Assembly: GCA_947088865.1 (NCBI GenBank)
Contig: CAMUHY010000001.1
Span: 186,001 to 250,000 of the forward strand
DNA length: 64,000 nt
Source: an uncultured Eubacterium sp.
Lineage (GTDB): Bacteria; Bacillota; Clostridia; Lachnospirales; Lachnospiraceae
Direction of reading: 5' to 3'
The notes beneath the pieces are model-generated. The model was given only the letters and a program-made list of their open reading frames with translations. It made no database searches and was not told the origin of the DNA. Position numbers and translations under genes: made by a program. Shown here in pieces: positions 38,128 through 47,711 of the stretch (its first letter is position 1; every line of letters starts with the position of its first letter).

Positions 38128-38753
38128 AATTCTAATGTCTTAATACATTTCCTTAAACAACTTTTTAATGGCTGTACCTCATTATTTAAATACCAATTAT
38201 TTAATGTTGTATTAAATTCTTCTGCATGTTCTTTTCCAATCGTTAAAATACCATTCCCTGACTCAATCAAAATTTTACTGGCAACAATTGTCGATGTTCT
38301 TTTATTTCCATCCCAAAATAATTGTTGTTTACAAGCATATACAAAATATTCTAATGCCCTTTCAATAGGATTCTTAATATTTAGAATCCTATCCATTTCT
38401 TTTAAAACCTCTTCCTTATTGGGAATAGATGGAATAAACTCTCCAACACCAACTTTGCCGTTGCTTAAAGTTCCCCATTGCAAACTTTCATTCCTAGAAA
38501 CAAATTCATTAATTTTACATATATAATCTAAATTTAATGGCACATCAATATGCGCTATACAATATTTCCATGCATCACGCAAATTAAGAACCGTTTGAAT
38601 ATCATCAACTGTTACACCATTTACTACTGCACCCTCTATAATCGTTTGCGTCTGAGGAAATGTGACATTACACCCCTCTATATATGCTGTATTATAAACT
38701 AATTCCACAAATGTTTTCTTTGCTAAAAATAGGTTCTGTTCTCTTGTTAACAT
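38124..38753 (-). CDS. Fic-like protein lacking the catalytic histidine
   Basis: A 209-residue Fic/DOC-fold protein. The inhibitory helix motif [ST]xxxE[GN] is seen as TAYIEG (22-27), and the active-site loop is QLFWDGNKR (144-152). This matches HxFxDGNxR except that the catalytic His is Gln144, so canonical AMP transfer is doubtful. It is coupled by ATGA to the arginase-fold gene. It may be a pseudoenzyme or use another chemistry. Confidence 0.85.
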   Translation of the reverse strand: MLTREQNLFLAKKTFVELVYNTAYIEGCNVTFPQTQTIIEGAVVNGVTVDDIQTVLNLRDAWKYCIAHIDVPLNLDYICKINEFVSRNESLQWGTLSNGKVGVGEFIPSIPNKEEVLKEMDRILNIKNPIERALEYFVYACKQQLFWDGNKRTSTIVASKILIESGNGILTIGKEHAEEFNTTLNNWYLNNEVQPLKSCLRKCIKTLEL

Positions 38754-38824
38754 AACAACATGTAACCTCCATTGACCTAAAGAAATGGAACCTTTTTATA
38801 TGAACAAAAACTTGCCTAATACAG

Positions 38825-40312
38825 TTAAATACCAAGTATTTTTTGGACAACTGCACTCATCTCATTCGTTTCGCATACCGTATCATGAAGCACTGGAGCT
38901 GTTCTTATCTCCTCAATTGCCTGTGGCACTTTCACGCCAGATAATCGACACAACTCGTCAACAAGTTCAAAATCGCTCATTGTTTCATAGGTTGAATCAA
39001 TATCATTCATAACGCTTCTTGTAAACTTATATGGACTTGCTGTTGAAGCAATCACTGTTTTTGTCTCATCTTTCGTCTGTGCCTTATACTTTTCATAAAC
39101 CGTAGCTGCAACTGCTGTATGTGTATCAATAATATATTTTTCATTTTCATACAATCTTTTAATAGTATCGGCAACTTCTTCCTCTGTGGCATAATTTCCA
39201 TAAAAATCAACGAGTTGCGCTTTCATCTCACTTGTAATAGCGTACTTTCCACTTTCTTTTAAAGCATTCATCAATTCTGTATTTTTAACGGCGCTATTGC
39301 CTGCTATCCTATATATTAATCGCTCCAAATTGCTTGAGATAAGAATATCCATAGATGGTGATGTTGTAAGGACAAATTCTCTGTTTCTGTCATATTCTCC
39401 TGTCTCAAAGAAATCATAAAGCACTTTATTTTCATTGGATGCACATATAAATTTTGCAATAGGAAGTCCCATATTTTTTGCATAAAATGAAGCAAGAATA
39501 TTGCCAAAATTGCCCGTTGGAACAACGACATTTATCTTCTCACCTGCTTTTATCGCACCATCTGCCAGCAATCTTGAATACGCATATACATAATAGACAA
39601 TCTGTGGCACAAGACGTCCAATATTAATCGAATTTGCTGAAGAAAATTGAAAACCAGCCTTATTCATCTGTTCTTCAAGCTCTTTGTCGCTAAATATATT
39701 TTTAACGCCAGTCTGAGCGGCATCAAAATTCCCCTTTATTCCCACAACGTATGTATTATCACCCTTTTGAGTAATCATCTGTTTTTCCTGTATTGGACTT
39801 ACCCCATTTTTTGGATAAAATACAATAATTTTTGTTCCTTTGACATCAGCAAACCCAGCAAGAGCCGCCTTGCCTGTATCACCTGAAGTCGCTGTCAAAA
39901 TAACAATCTCATTGTCAATATGATTCTTTTTTGCTGATGTAGTAAGAAGATGTGGTAAAATAGAAAGCGCCATATCCTTAAATGCAATCGTCTGTCCATG
40001 AAAAAGCTCAAGATAAAACGCATTATCCGCTTTTACTAATGGTGCAATCTCAGTTGTATCAAACTTTGCATCGTACGCTTTTTCAATACAACTCTTTAAC
40101 TCTTCCTCTGTAAAATCATCAAGCCATAACTTCATGACTTCATAGGCAACTTCTTTATAAGACATTGCTGCCAACTCTTCTAAACTTTTATCAAGTGCTG
40201 GGATTTCACTTGGCACAAATAAGCCGCCATCTGGTGCAAGTCCTTTTAAAATTGCCTGTGAAGCTGTCACTTTTACACTGTCATCTCTAGTACTTTTATA
40301 ATACATACTCAT
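38825..40312 (-). CDS. thrC: Threonine synthase
   Basis: PLP-dependent conversion of O-phosphohomoserine to threonine. The protein has 495 residues from MSMYYKSTRDDSVKV. The PLP lysine is in AFKDMALSILPHLL; ATSGDTGKAALAGF and VPTGNFGNILASFYAK bind cofactor phosphate. The ribosome site is weak (GAAAGG 14 bases upstream of the chosen ATG), so the exact start is uncertain; an ATG at 40367-40369 lacks any ribosome site. A good promoter lies at 40421-40450. Confidence 0.94.
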   Translation of the reverse strand: MSMYYKSTRDDSVKVTASQAILKGLAPDGGLFVPSEIPALDKSLEELAAMSYKEVAYEVMKLWLDDFTEEELKSCIEKAYDAKFDTTEIAPLVKADNAFYLELFHGQTIAFKDMALSILPHLLTTSAKKNHIDNEIVILTATSGDTGKAALAGFADVKGTKIIVFYPKNGVSPIQEKQMITQKGDNTYVVGIKGNFDAAQTGVKNIFSDKELEEQMNKAGFQFSSANSINIGRLVPQIVYYVYAYSRLLADGAIKAGEKINVVVPTGNFGNILASFYAKNMGLPIAKFICASNENKVLYDFFETGEYDRNREFVLTTSPSMDILISSNLERLIYRIAGNSAVKNTELMNALKESGKYAITSEMKAQLVDFYGNYATEEEVADTIKRLYENEKYIIDTHTAVAATVYEKYKAQTKDETKTVIASTASPYKFTRSVMNDIDSTYETMSDFELVDELCRLSGVKVPQAIEEIRTAPVLHDTVCETNEMSAVVQKILGI

Positions 40313-40404
40313 AATACTTAACCATGCCTTTCTATAACCTACAATCAACATATAGACATTTTGCCACATTGTTTGATATAATAAAAATCACTTTGTAAGC
40401 AAAA

Positions 40405-40423
40405 AATTGCTTTTCAAGCAATT
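40405..40423. promoter_or_regulatory. Palindrome overlapping the thrC promoter
   Basis: AATTGCTT, three bases, AAGCAATT. It overlaps the thrC -10 box and the expected start site, the position of a repressor operator. Minus-strand T residues follow it, so a very early terminator is an alternative. Confidence 0.4.
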
Positions 40424-40450
40424 ATACATGCGCCTTATATTAAATGTCAA
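40421..40450 (-). promoter_or_regulatory. SigA promoter of thrC
   Basis: Consensus -35 TTGACA (40445-40450), 18-bp spacer and -10 TATAAT (40421-40426) on the minus strand. Confidence 0.8.
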
Positions 40451-40534
40451 TATCCTTGTCTAAACTTTTATATATTAAATATATATATAATTTTAAAAAT
40501 ATTTTTTCTTTTAACAAATTATTTTAATTTTTTA

Positions 40535-40563
40535 TTGAATCTTTCCATTCTATATGATATAGT
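40535..40563 (+). promoter_or_regulatory. Promoter of the antisense RNA
   Basis: Plus strand -35 TTGAAT (40535-40540), 17-bp spacer and -10 TATAGT (40558-40563), pointing into the 3' end of the toxin transcript. Confidence 0.7.
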
Positions 40564-40569
40564 AAACAT

Positions 40570-40682
40570 ACAAAAAGGGAAAGCCACAAAGCGGCTCTAC
40601 CCTCGAATAATGAAACTACTACCTCATATGTTCATATGAGGGCAGCCGTCAATTACTGGTGATAGTTGGCGGCTACTTTTTT
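40570..40682 (+). ncRNA. Antisense RNA, type I antitoxin
   Basis: Predicted plus-strand RNA of about 113 nt running from the promoter at 40535-40563 to an intrinsic terminator (stem AGCCGTCAA with TTGGCGGCT at 40644-40674, then six T). It contains a perfect stem CCTCATATG/CATATGAGG. It is complementary to the 3' untranslated region and the last codons of the toxin mRNA, the RatA/TxpA-like arrangement. Confidence 0.7.
40576..40602 (-). terminator. Terminator of the toxin transcript
   Basis: Minus strand: GGG-AGAGCC and GGCTTT-CCC form a stem around GCTTTGT, followed by TTTTT. Confidence 0.65.
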
Positions 40683-40765
40683 CCCTTAAAGATTGTATAA
40701 CACAAGCTTACAAGGGCTACAATGAAAATACCAGTCTGAATAAGCTCTGAATATGTAATCATCAT
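40673..40765 (-). CDS. Holin-like type I toxin, 30 residues
   Basis: Small membrane peptide beginning MMITYSELIQTGIFIVAL: a short polar N-terminus, one transmembrane helix and a lysine-rich end (FKGKK). It matches the layout of the short Hol_Tox/TxpA-like toxins of Firmicutes. AGGAGG stands five bases before the ATG. The leader has a hairpin GGAGGGT/ACCCTCC (40788-40807) whose CCCTCC strand could instead mask the ribosome site. The convergent antisense RNA supports a type I toxin-antitoxin pair. Confidence 0.8.
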   Translation of the reverse strand: MMITYSELIQTGIFIVALVSLCYTIFKGKK

Positions 40766-41006
40766 ATCGCCCTCCTTTCTTTCGTCTGGAGGGTCTTTTT
40801 ACCCTCCCAAAAAAGAGGATAAAGCCGCCTATGGCTCTATGGTTTCCCACATCGACAATATAACACAATAATAGCTATACAGCAAGCTGTTTTATCACAT
40901 GTTAAATCCTTTATATTTTAACAGCATAAAACAAATACAATGGTGTAGCAACAGGCAACTTTTCTGATAAGATGAAATTAATTATACCTTTAATTTATAA
41001 AATACC
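40766..41006. other. Toxin leader and promoter
   Basis: Minus-strand promoter -35 TTGCTG, 17-bp spacer, -10 TATATT (about 40857-40885), then a leader with the anti-ribosome-site hairpin (40788-40807). The remainder up to the nucleoside kinase stop codon shows nothing further. Confidence 0.6.
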
Positions 41007-42620
41007 TCACACCTTAAAACATCCGCCGCCGACAAATTCCCTTAATATGGAATTGACTGGTATAAACTCTGTCTGACATGGCAAAAAATAATCCAAAAAT
41101 TTTAATAATCTCTTTGCCTCTTGATATTCAGGCTCATCTTCTCCTATTGAAAACAACAATGGTTCAATATATGGCTTTAATACGGAAATTTCATAAGCAA
41201 GCGAAGAATTAAACATCACATCGGCCTGCTCTTGATATGGAAAGATATTATTCTCTTCACCACGCCTTACCGAATCCCACATAGAAAGCGTCCTTTTTGC
41301 GGATGCGCCGCGTGTTCTAAAATCTCTGACCATACGGCGTATTAATCGTCCATCCGTAGTAGCAACGCGATTGTGTTCATCAATATTTAATTGTGTCAAT
41401 GCACTGATATAAATTTTAAATTTACTTTCTATTGGCAACGCATAAGACAATTCATCATTTAGGCAATGGATACCTTCAATAACAAGAATATCCTCCTCTC
41501 CAAGCAAAAGCCTCTTGCCATTATATTCTTTCTTTCCTGTCTTAAAGTTAAAGGTTGGCATATCAACCTCTTCTCCAGCAAGCAGCATATTCATTTGACG
41601 GTTAAACAACTCAATATCAATGGCATGTAAATCTTCAAAATTATAATTGCCATCTTCGTCAAGAGGCGTCTCTTCCCGCTCAACAAAATAATCATCCACC
41701 GCTATTGGATGAGGTTTGTAGCCTTTTGCCATAAGCTGAATAGACAATCGATGCGAAAATGTAGTTTTTCCTGAAGAAGAAGGCCCTGCTATCATAATAA
41801 ATTTCACATCATGTCTTGACTCAATCTTTTGGACAATCTCATAAATCTTTTGTTCCTGCAATGCCTCATTTGCAAGCATAAGAAGTCCCATATCCCCTTT
41901 GCAGATATGTTCATTTAGTGAACCTACTGTGTGTAAATCAAGCATATTTGCCCATTCTGTCGTCTCTTTTAAAACACTAAACAACTTGGCAGGCGGTGCA
42001 AATTCTGGGACGCTTTCTGGCGCTTTTTTTATAGGAAGCTGCAATACAAATCCACTATCATAAGCAAATAAGTCATAGACCGTTAATAAACCTGTTGAAT
42101 ACGCCATATAGCCATAACAGTAATCCATGTAGCCATCTAAATTGTAAATATTAATATTAGAACTTCGACGATATTTAAATAATTTTGTCTTATCTTTCAT
42201 ATGATGTTGTTCAAACAGCTTAATGGCTTCCGATGTCCTCATAGATATTTTTGTGATTGGCATATCTGCAACAACAATTTCTTTCATACGTTTTTTTACT
42301 TTTTCAAGAAAATCATAATTGACTGTGACATCCCCATCAATCACACAATATAATCCTTTGCTTATCGAATACTCTACCTTGACATTACAAATTTTATTAT
42401 CTACATCAATGTCATGGATTGCTTTTAGCATCATAAACAATACGCTTCTTTTATACACTTCATTCCCAAGTGATGTATCCGTAGTGACAAACTCTATTTC
42501 CTCATCGGTTATTTCGATATCGCTTATCTCCGAAAGTTTACCATTTATCTTTACAAGGATAATTCTTCCCAAATAATCATTTTGTGCATCCTTTACAATT
42601 TGTATCAAACTTTTTCCCAT
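41007..42620 (-). CDS. Uridine-kinase-like nucleoside kinase with N-terminal TGS/ThrRS-like domains
   Basis: A 537-residue protein. The N-terminal half (1-250) resembles the TGS and second additional domains of threonyl-tRNA synthetase. The C-terminal half is a P-loop kinase of the uridine kinase/phosphoribulokinase group with GPSSSGKTT (279-287), AVDDYFVEREETPLDEDG and DVLVIEGIHCLND-like Walker B. The substrate is probably a nucleoside but cannot be fixed by sequence alone. GGTGG lies six bases before ATG; it is 19 bp downstream of trmK. Confidence 0.88.
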   Translation of the reverse strand: MGKSLIQIVKDAQNDYLGRIILVKINGKLSEISDIEITDEEIEFVTTDTSLGNEVYKRSVLFMMLKAIHDIDVDNKICNVKVEYSISKGLYCVIDGDVTVNYDFLEKVKKRMKEIVVADMPITKISMRTSEAIKLFEQHHMKDKTKLFKYRRSSNINIYNLDGYMDYCYGYMAYSTGLLTVYDLFAYDSGFVLQLPIKKAPESVPEFAPPAKLFSVLKETTEWANMLDLHTVGSLNEHICKGDMGLLMLANEALQEQKIYEIVQKIESRHDVKFIMIAGPSSSGKTTFSHRLSIQLMAKGYKPHPIAVDDYFVEREETPLDEDGNYNFEDLHAIDIELFNRQMNMLLAGEEVDMPTFNFKTGKKEYNGKRLLLGEEDILVIEGIHCLNDELSYALPIESKFKIYISALTQLNIDEHNRVATTDGRLIRRMVRDFRTRGASAKRTLSMWDSVRRGEENNIFPYQEQADVMFNSSLAYEISVLKPYIEPLLFSIGEDEPEYQEAKRLLKFLDYFLPCQTEFIPVNSILREFVGGGCFKV

Positions 42621-42639
42621 TTTGTACCACCCTTTTCTA

Positions 42640-43392
42640 TTAAAATTTATCTATTGCCATATCCATAATTTTAATATCCCTGTGAAGTTGCTGTATTCTT
42701 TGTTCTGCTTTAGCCACATCAACATTCTTTAAATGATGAGCCTCCATCACCTGTTTTAGCACACCTAAACAAACAGCTTTTTCACGCTCTATCCGTTCTT
42801 TAAGAATACTATTTTTACTCTTCAAAAGATATTCTCCATAGCGAAAATTCATTTCTTCCATATCGGAATACGATTGAAAATTTGTATCCTTTTGTTTTTT
42901 TTCAATGATATTCCATCTGCAATCCATAAGAACATAATACTGATTATCTTCTTTCATCATATTCTCACGAAGAATCTGTATTCCATTTTCATGCAAAAAT
43001 ATGCGAAACAACCGAAGTTCAGACTGGGGAGATAAAAGAAGCTGTGTTGTACTGTCCACTTTTTTTCTTCCTCTCTCCAATATATCCATCATTAATTTTC
43101 CACCCATGCCACATATTGTCACAACATCGGCTTCCATTGGCAAAAGCGCATCCATTCCATCGGATAATCGTATTTCAACTTTATCGGATACTCCAAACTG
43201 AACAATATGTTCTTTTGCTCTCTCTAGCGGCTTCTTTCTTACATCAAGGGCAACTGCTTTGCTGCAAATACCTTGTGACGCCAAATATATAGGCAAATAA
43301 GCATGGTCTGTGCCAATATCTGCAACAATGCTTTTTGGTTTTACCCAGTCTGCAACAAGCAAAAGGCGGTCTGATAATTTATAATCTTTCAC
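42640..43392 (-). CDS. trmK: tRNA (adenine22-N1)-methyltransferase
   Basis: Methylates A22 of tRNAs using SAM. A 250-residue protein with LSDRLLLVADWV at the N-terminus, motif I VADIGTDHAYLP, and VVTICGMGGKLMMDIL typical of the family, plus a C-terminal coiled coil. GTG start with GGGAG six bases upstream. It follows rpoD by 33 bp, the common Firmicute order. Confidence 0.94.
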   Translation of the reverse strand: MKDYKLSDRLLLVADWVKPKSIVADIGTDHAYLPIYLASQGICSKAVALDVRKKPLERAKEHIVQFGVSDKVEIRLSDGMDALLPMEADVVTICGMGGKLMMDILERGRKKVDSTTQLLLSPQSELRLFRIFLHENGIQILRENMMKEDNQYYVLMDCRWNIIEKKQKDTNFQSYSDMEEMNFRYGEYLLKSKNSILKERIEREKAVCLGVLKQVMEAHHLKNVDVAKAEQRIQQLHRDIKIMDMAIDKF

Positions 43393-43425
43393 CCATTTCT
43401 CCCATTTGTTTATAACTTTTGCCTA

Positions 43426-44736
43426 TCAATCAAGATAATCCTTTAATTTACGGCTTCTGCTTGGATGTCTTAACTTTCTTAACGCCTTTGCTTCTATCTG
43501 TCTGATACGCTCTCTTGTCACATTAAACTCTTTTCCCACTTCTTCTAATGTCCTAGCCCTGCCATCATCCATGCCAAAACGCAGCCTCAAGACCTTTTGT
43601 TCTCTCTCTGTAAGCGTGCTGAGTACTTCAACAAGCTGTTCTTTAAGAAGCGTCGACGCAGCAGCATCGGCAGGTACTGGAACATTATCATCTTGAATAA
43701 AATCACCCAGATGGCTGTCTTCCTCCTCGCCTATTGGCGTCTCTAACGACACAGGCTCTTGGGAAATTTTTTGAATCTCGCGCACTCTCTCTACTGGAAT
43801 ATCCATAGCCTCTGCAATTTCTTCCGGTGAAGGCTCTCTTCCCAACTCTTGAAGAAGCTGTCTTGACACACGCACCAACTTATTAATCGTCTCAACCATA
43901 TGAACCGGAATCCTGATTGTTCTTGCCTGGTCTGCAATGGCTCTTGTAATTGCTTGTCTTATCCACCATGTTGCGTAAGTGCTGAATTTAAACCCTTTTC
44001 TATAATTAAACTTTTCAACTGCTTTGATAAGTCCAAGATTCCCCTCTTGAATCAAGTCAAGAAACAACATACCTCTTCCCACATATCGCTTTGCAATACT
44101 TACCACCAGTCTTAAATTGGCCTCTGCAAGACGCTTTTTTGCCATCTCATTACCTTGTTCCATCTGTTTTGCAAATTCAATTTCTTCCTCTGCTGATAAA
44201 AGCGGTACTTTACCAATTTCTTTTAGATACATTCTAACAGGATCTTCAAGTCCAATACCATCGGGAACCGAAAGGTCAATCTTTTCAATATTAATTTCTT
44301 CGGCATCCAATATAATGTCATCCTCATCAACTTCATCTTCCGACATTTTGACATCAACATTGTTTACTTCCAAAAACTCAAAGACTTTTTCCATTTTATC
44401 GGCTTCAAAGTCTGTATCCAGAAAATAAGCCATTATCTCTTGGTAATCTAACACATTCTTCTTTTTCTTAGCCAGCACCAAAAGCCCTTTACATTTCTCC
44501 TCAAACTTTGCAATTTGTTCTTGCATCCTTTGTTCTTCTAATTTTTGAGCTTCCTGTTCTTTGTCTAATTCCATTTCTTCTAAGTCTATCTCATCTTTTA
44601 TGTCTTTCCCTTCATGTGCTGTTTTAGACAACTTCTTTGTGCTATTTGTGTTATTTTCCTTCATGGACACTTTTTCCTTTCTTGTGCCTTTCATATTCTT
44701 GCTCTTACTTTCCTTATTTTCCTTTGTTTTTGCCAT
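43426..44736 (-). CDS. rpoD: Primary sigma factor
   Basis: Housekeeping sigma-70 (SigA), 436 residues. A lysine-rich N-terminal tail (1-60) and region 1.1 are followed by region 2 ([51 protein letters not shown]), region 3 ([19 protein letters not shown]-like) and region 4.2 ([35 protein letters not shown]). It lies downstream of dnaG, the typical macromolecular-synthesis order. Confidence 0.98.
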   Translation of the reverse strand: MAKTKENKESKSKNMKGTRKEKVSMKENNTNSTKKLSKTAHEGKDIKDEIDLEEMELDKEQEAQKLEEQRMQEQIAKFEEKCKGLLVLAKKKKNVLDYQEIMAYFLDTDFEADKMEKVFEFLEVNNVDVKMSEDEVDEDDIILDAEEINIEKIDLSVPDGIGLEDPVRMYLKEIGKVPLLSAEEEIEFAKQMEQGNEMAKKRLAEANLRLVVSIAKRYVGRGMLFLDLIQEGNLGLIKAVEKFNYRKGFKFSTYATWWIRQAITRAIADQARTIRIPVHMVETINKLVRVSRQLLQELGREPSPEEIAEAMDIPVERVREIQKISQEPVSLETPIGEEEDSHLGDFIQDDNVPVPADAAASTLLKEQLVEVLSTLTEREQKVLRLRFGMDDGRARTLEEVGKEFNVTRERIRQIEAKALRKLRHPSRSRKLKDYLD

Positions 44737-44835
44737 GGTCTAATCCATCCTTCCATTTCTTTTCACATATATTCGATACTTAAAAATCGCACGATATAAT
44801 ATCACAACAATATATTACTAATACATTTTTATAGA

Positions 44836-46581
44836 TTATAAAGTGATATGAATATTACTGATATGAATCTGCTGATTCATCAGTTCTTGCAGCACTTTTG
44901 CATCATTGGTATGATTTAGCGCATACTCTATACTATTTTTTTTCACCTTCATAACAATATCATTTAGCGTTTTTTCACGCTCAAAATGATTTAAATTCTC
45001 ATTCAAATCTTCTGAAAATAATGCTGCAACTTCATTATGTTCCTCCTCTGTTTCGTATGTATTAATAATTGCGGCAGGATTCACTTGTCCTTCTTCATAT
45101 TGCTTGTACAATTTTGCTGCCACATCTTCAAGAAGTGAATCAATAAAATCAGATGGTTTAATATATACGCTTACTTTCTGAAAAATCTCTGTGCTATCTA
45201 TCATCCATGTAAGCAATATCTTTTCAGCTTGTCTTACTCCACTTTCTCTTTTCTTTTTAACAGGTGACGCTGCTGGTTTTGGTTTGGTTTGGGACAGGAT
45301 TCCTACATTGTTTCCATAACGGACAACCAATTCCATCAACCCAACATAATCAATATGATATTGACTTGCAATAGCCTTTGTATAATTTTCTCTCTCCAAT
45401 CGTTCAGGAAACTGCGCAAGCTTTGCTGCCACCTCTCTCTCAAAATTTGTCTCTGCCTCCGGGTCCCCTCTGTCATATCTTTTCTCAATTATGCCAATTT
45501 CATACATAAAACTATTTTCTGCCCTGTCAATTCTTTCTTGAAATGCTTTTGCTCCCAGTGCTTTGATAAACTCATCAGGGTCTTTATATGGCTGCATATC
45601 AATCACTTTAACCGACAGTCCTTCTTCTTTAAGTATTGGAATGGCTCTTAATGCCGCTTTTACCCCCGCCTCGTCACTGTCATATGTTATTAAAATCGTA
45701 TCGGAATAACGTTTTAACAGTCTTGCTTGTCCTGCTGTCAATGAAGTTCCCAGCGATGCCACTGCTTGATGAAAACCCGCTTGATGAAGCGCTATCACAT
45801 CCATATAGCCCTCACAGATAATAAGATTATTTTTGCCACAATTTTTTGCAACATTCAAACCATATAAATTACGGCTTTTATCAAACAACTTTGTCTCTGG
45901 TGAATTGAGGTATTTCGGCTTTGCATCACCCATAACTCTTGCCCCAAAGCCAATAACCCGATTATTATAATCCATAATTGGAAACATTACACGATTCCAA
46001 AATTTATCATGGATTCCTTTCTCATAAGTAAATAGCCCCGATTCTTTAAGAATGTCATCATCATACCCTTTATCTTTTAAAAATCGATACAACGATGCAT
46101 TCTGTGGTGCATATCCCAACCCAAATTGATGAATCGTCTCAGGAGACAATCCCCTTTTTATCAGATAAGACATACCAATTTTTCCATTTTCTTGCCTTAA
46201 CTGTTTATAATAAAATATTGCTGCTGTTTTATTAATATCAAACAGCTTTGCTTTGATATCACGTTCTATCTTTTCATCATTACTATATGATGTGGTTGGC
46301 AATTCCATATTCACTCGTTCTGCCAATACATTTACCGCCTCAAGAAAGGTACAATGTTCATATTCCATCACAAATGTTATAACATTTCCGCCAACACCAC
46401 AGCCAAAACAATGATAGAGCTGTCTTGTCGGTGAGACGGAAAAGGATGGTGATTTTTCGCTGTGAAATGGACATAAACCTTGATATGAGCTGCCACTCTT
46501 TTTTAAGCTTACATGCCGTGAAATAACATCTACAATATCATTGCGGGATATTACTTCATCGATTATTTCTCTTGAATACAT
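44836..46581 (-). CDS. dnaG: DNA primase
   Basis: Makes RNA primers for replication. A 581-residue protein: CHC2 zinc finger (CPFHSEKSPSF ... HCFGCGVGGN, about 33-63), TOPRIM core (ICEGYMDVIALHQAG, TYDSDEAG) and a C-terminal helicase-binding domain. The ATG at 46579-46581 follows AGGAGGG by four bases and is chosen over an upstream start. Confidence 0.97.
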   Translation of the reverse strand: MYSREIIDEVISRNDIVDVISRHVSLKKSGSSYQGLCPFHSEKSPSFSVSPTRQLYHCFGCGVGGNVITFVMEYEHCTFLEAVNVLAERVNMELPTTSYSNDEKIERDIKAKLFDINKTAAIFYYKQLRQENGKIGMSYLIKRGLSPETIHQFGLGYAPQNASLYRFLKDKGYDDDILKESGLFTYEKGIHDKFWNRVMFPIMDYNNRVIGFGARVMGDAKPKYLNSPETKLFDKSRNLYGLNVAKNCGKNNLIICEGYMDVIALHQAGFHQAVASLGTSLTAGQARLLKRYSDTILITYDSDEAGVKAALRAIPILKEEGLSVKVIDMQPYKDPDEFIKALGAKAFQERIDRAENSFMYEIGIIEKRYDRGDPEAETNFEREVAAKLAQFPERLERENYTKAIASQYHIDYVGLMELVVRYGNNVGILSQTKPKPAASPVKKKRESGVRQAEKILLTWMIDSTEIFQKVSVYIKPSDFIDSLLEDVAAKLYKQYEEGQVNPAAIINTYETEEEHNEVAALFSEDLNENLNHFEREKTLNDIVMKVKKNSIEYALNHTNDAKVLQELMNQQIHISNIHITL

Positions 46582-46613
46582 TTTTCCCTCCTGTAATAAC
46601 ATATCCTATAACA

Positions 46614-47621
46614 CTATGCTTTCCATGAGTTTGGCACAAATATTTCTTCAAATTTTGCAACGCAATATTGGTCACTCATACCTGCAATATAATCACATAC
46701 CACCCTTTCTGGCAGTTCTTTTTTCTCATTCATCAGCTTCTTATAATTAAAAGGCAGCTCATCTATATTATCCATATAATACATATATAATTCTTTGATA
46801 AGTTTATATGCTTTCCTTTCTTCAATCTTTGCTGCACAATTCATATAGAGGCTGCCAAACATAAACTGCCTTAAATTTTTCATAGCATCGCCCACTTCAT
46901 TGGACATAACAATATCATTTTTTTCTAAACTATTTGTCACAATATCATTAATTAGTGTGTTTAACCTTGTCTTTGTCGAATTGCCAAGAATATTAGTATA
47001 TTCTTTTGGAATATCACTCTCACTAAATATTTTTGCCCGTATTGCGTCATCAATATCATGGTTAATATACGCAATTTTATCTGATAACCGCACAATTTTT
47101 CCTTCTAGCGTAGATGGATTACCTGATGTCCTATGATTTTTTATACCATCTCTTACCTCCCATGTAAGATTAAGTCCATTTCCATCCTTTTCCAAAATCT
47201 CTACAACCCTTATCCCTTGCATAGAATGTGTAAATCCTAATGGGCATACTTCAGCAAGCGTCCGCTCGCCAGCATGCCCAAAAGGAGTATGACCCAAATC
47301 ATGTGCAAGTGCAATAGCCTCCGTCAAATCCTCATTTAACCGTAACGCTCTTGAAATACTCCTTGCAATTTGCGAGACTTCAAGCGTATGTGTAAGCCTT
47401 GTTCTATAATGGTCTCCCGTCGGCGCAAGAAACACTTGTGTCTTATGTTTTAATCGTCTAAATGCTTTACAGTGAATGATTCGGTCTCGGTCTCTCTGGT
47501 AAATTGTCCTCATATCACATGGCGTTTCCTGCCTGTCTCTGCCTTTTGACTTATCACTAAAACTTGCATAGCAGCTAAGATACTGATGTTCATGCTGCTC
47601 TTGCTGTTGTCGTATATTCAT
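46614..47621 (-). CDS. dgt: dGTP triphosphohydrolase
   Basis: HD-domain dNTPase of 335 residues. It has RRLKHKTQVFLAPTGDHYRTRLTHTLEVSQIAR with the first HD-site His, then LAHDLGHTPFGHAGE with the HD pair. A C-terminal helical region completes the fold. The ATG at 47619-47621 follows AAGGAAG. It is 32 bp upstream of dnaG. Confidence 0.95.
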   Translation of the reverse strand: MNIRQQQEQHEHQYLSCYASFSDKSKGRDRQETPCDMRTIYQRDRDRIIHCKAFRRLKHKTQVFLAPTGDHYRTRLTHTLEVSQIARSISRALRLNEDLTEAIALAHDLGHTPFGHAGERTLAEVCPLGFTHSMQGIRVVEILEKDGNGLNLTWEVRDGIKNHRTSGNPSTLEGKIVRLSDKIAYINHDIDDAIRAKIFSESDIPKEYTNILGNSTKTRLNTLINDIVTNSLEKNDIVMSNEVGDAMKNLRQFMFGSLYMNCAAKIEERKAYKLIKELYMYYMDNIDELPFNYKKLMNEKKELPERVVCDYIAGMSDQYCVAKFEEIFVPNSWKA

Positions 47622-47711
47622 AATCTTCCTTTCAATCCATCTGTACACCAATTAACACCTAAATATTAAATTCTATAATTTTTTCCTCTTTCCTTTATTT
47701 TTTTTAATTTT

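Larger units (their letters stand above)
40370..40672. other. Spacer between thrC and the toxin gene: promoter, terminator and antisense RNA
   Basis: There is no protein gene. It contains the thrC promoter (40421-40450), the toxin transcript terminator (40576-40602), and on the plus strand the antisense RNA with its own promoter. Confidence 0.7.

Noticed and set aside
38056-38526. Plus-strand frame of 156 codons over the Fic-like gene.
   Set aside because: Antisense shadow; no ribosome site or recognisable domain.
40686-40868. A 60-residue minus-strand frame across the toxin leader.
   Set aside because: It is out of frame with the toxin, has no ribosome site and runs through the leader hairpin; the 30-residue frame with AGGAGG is far better.
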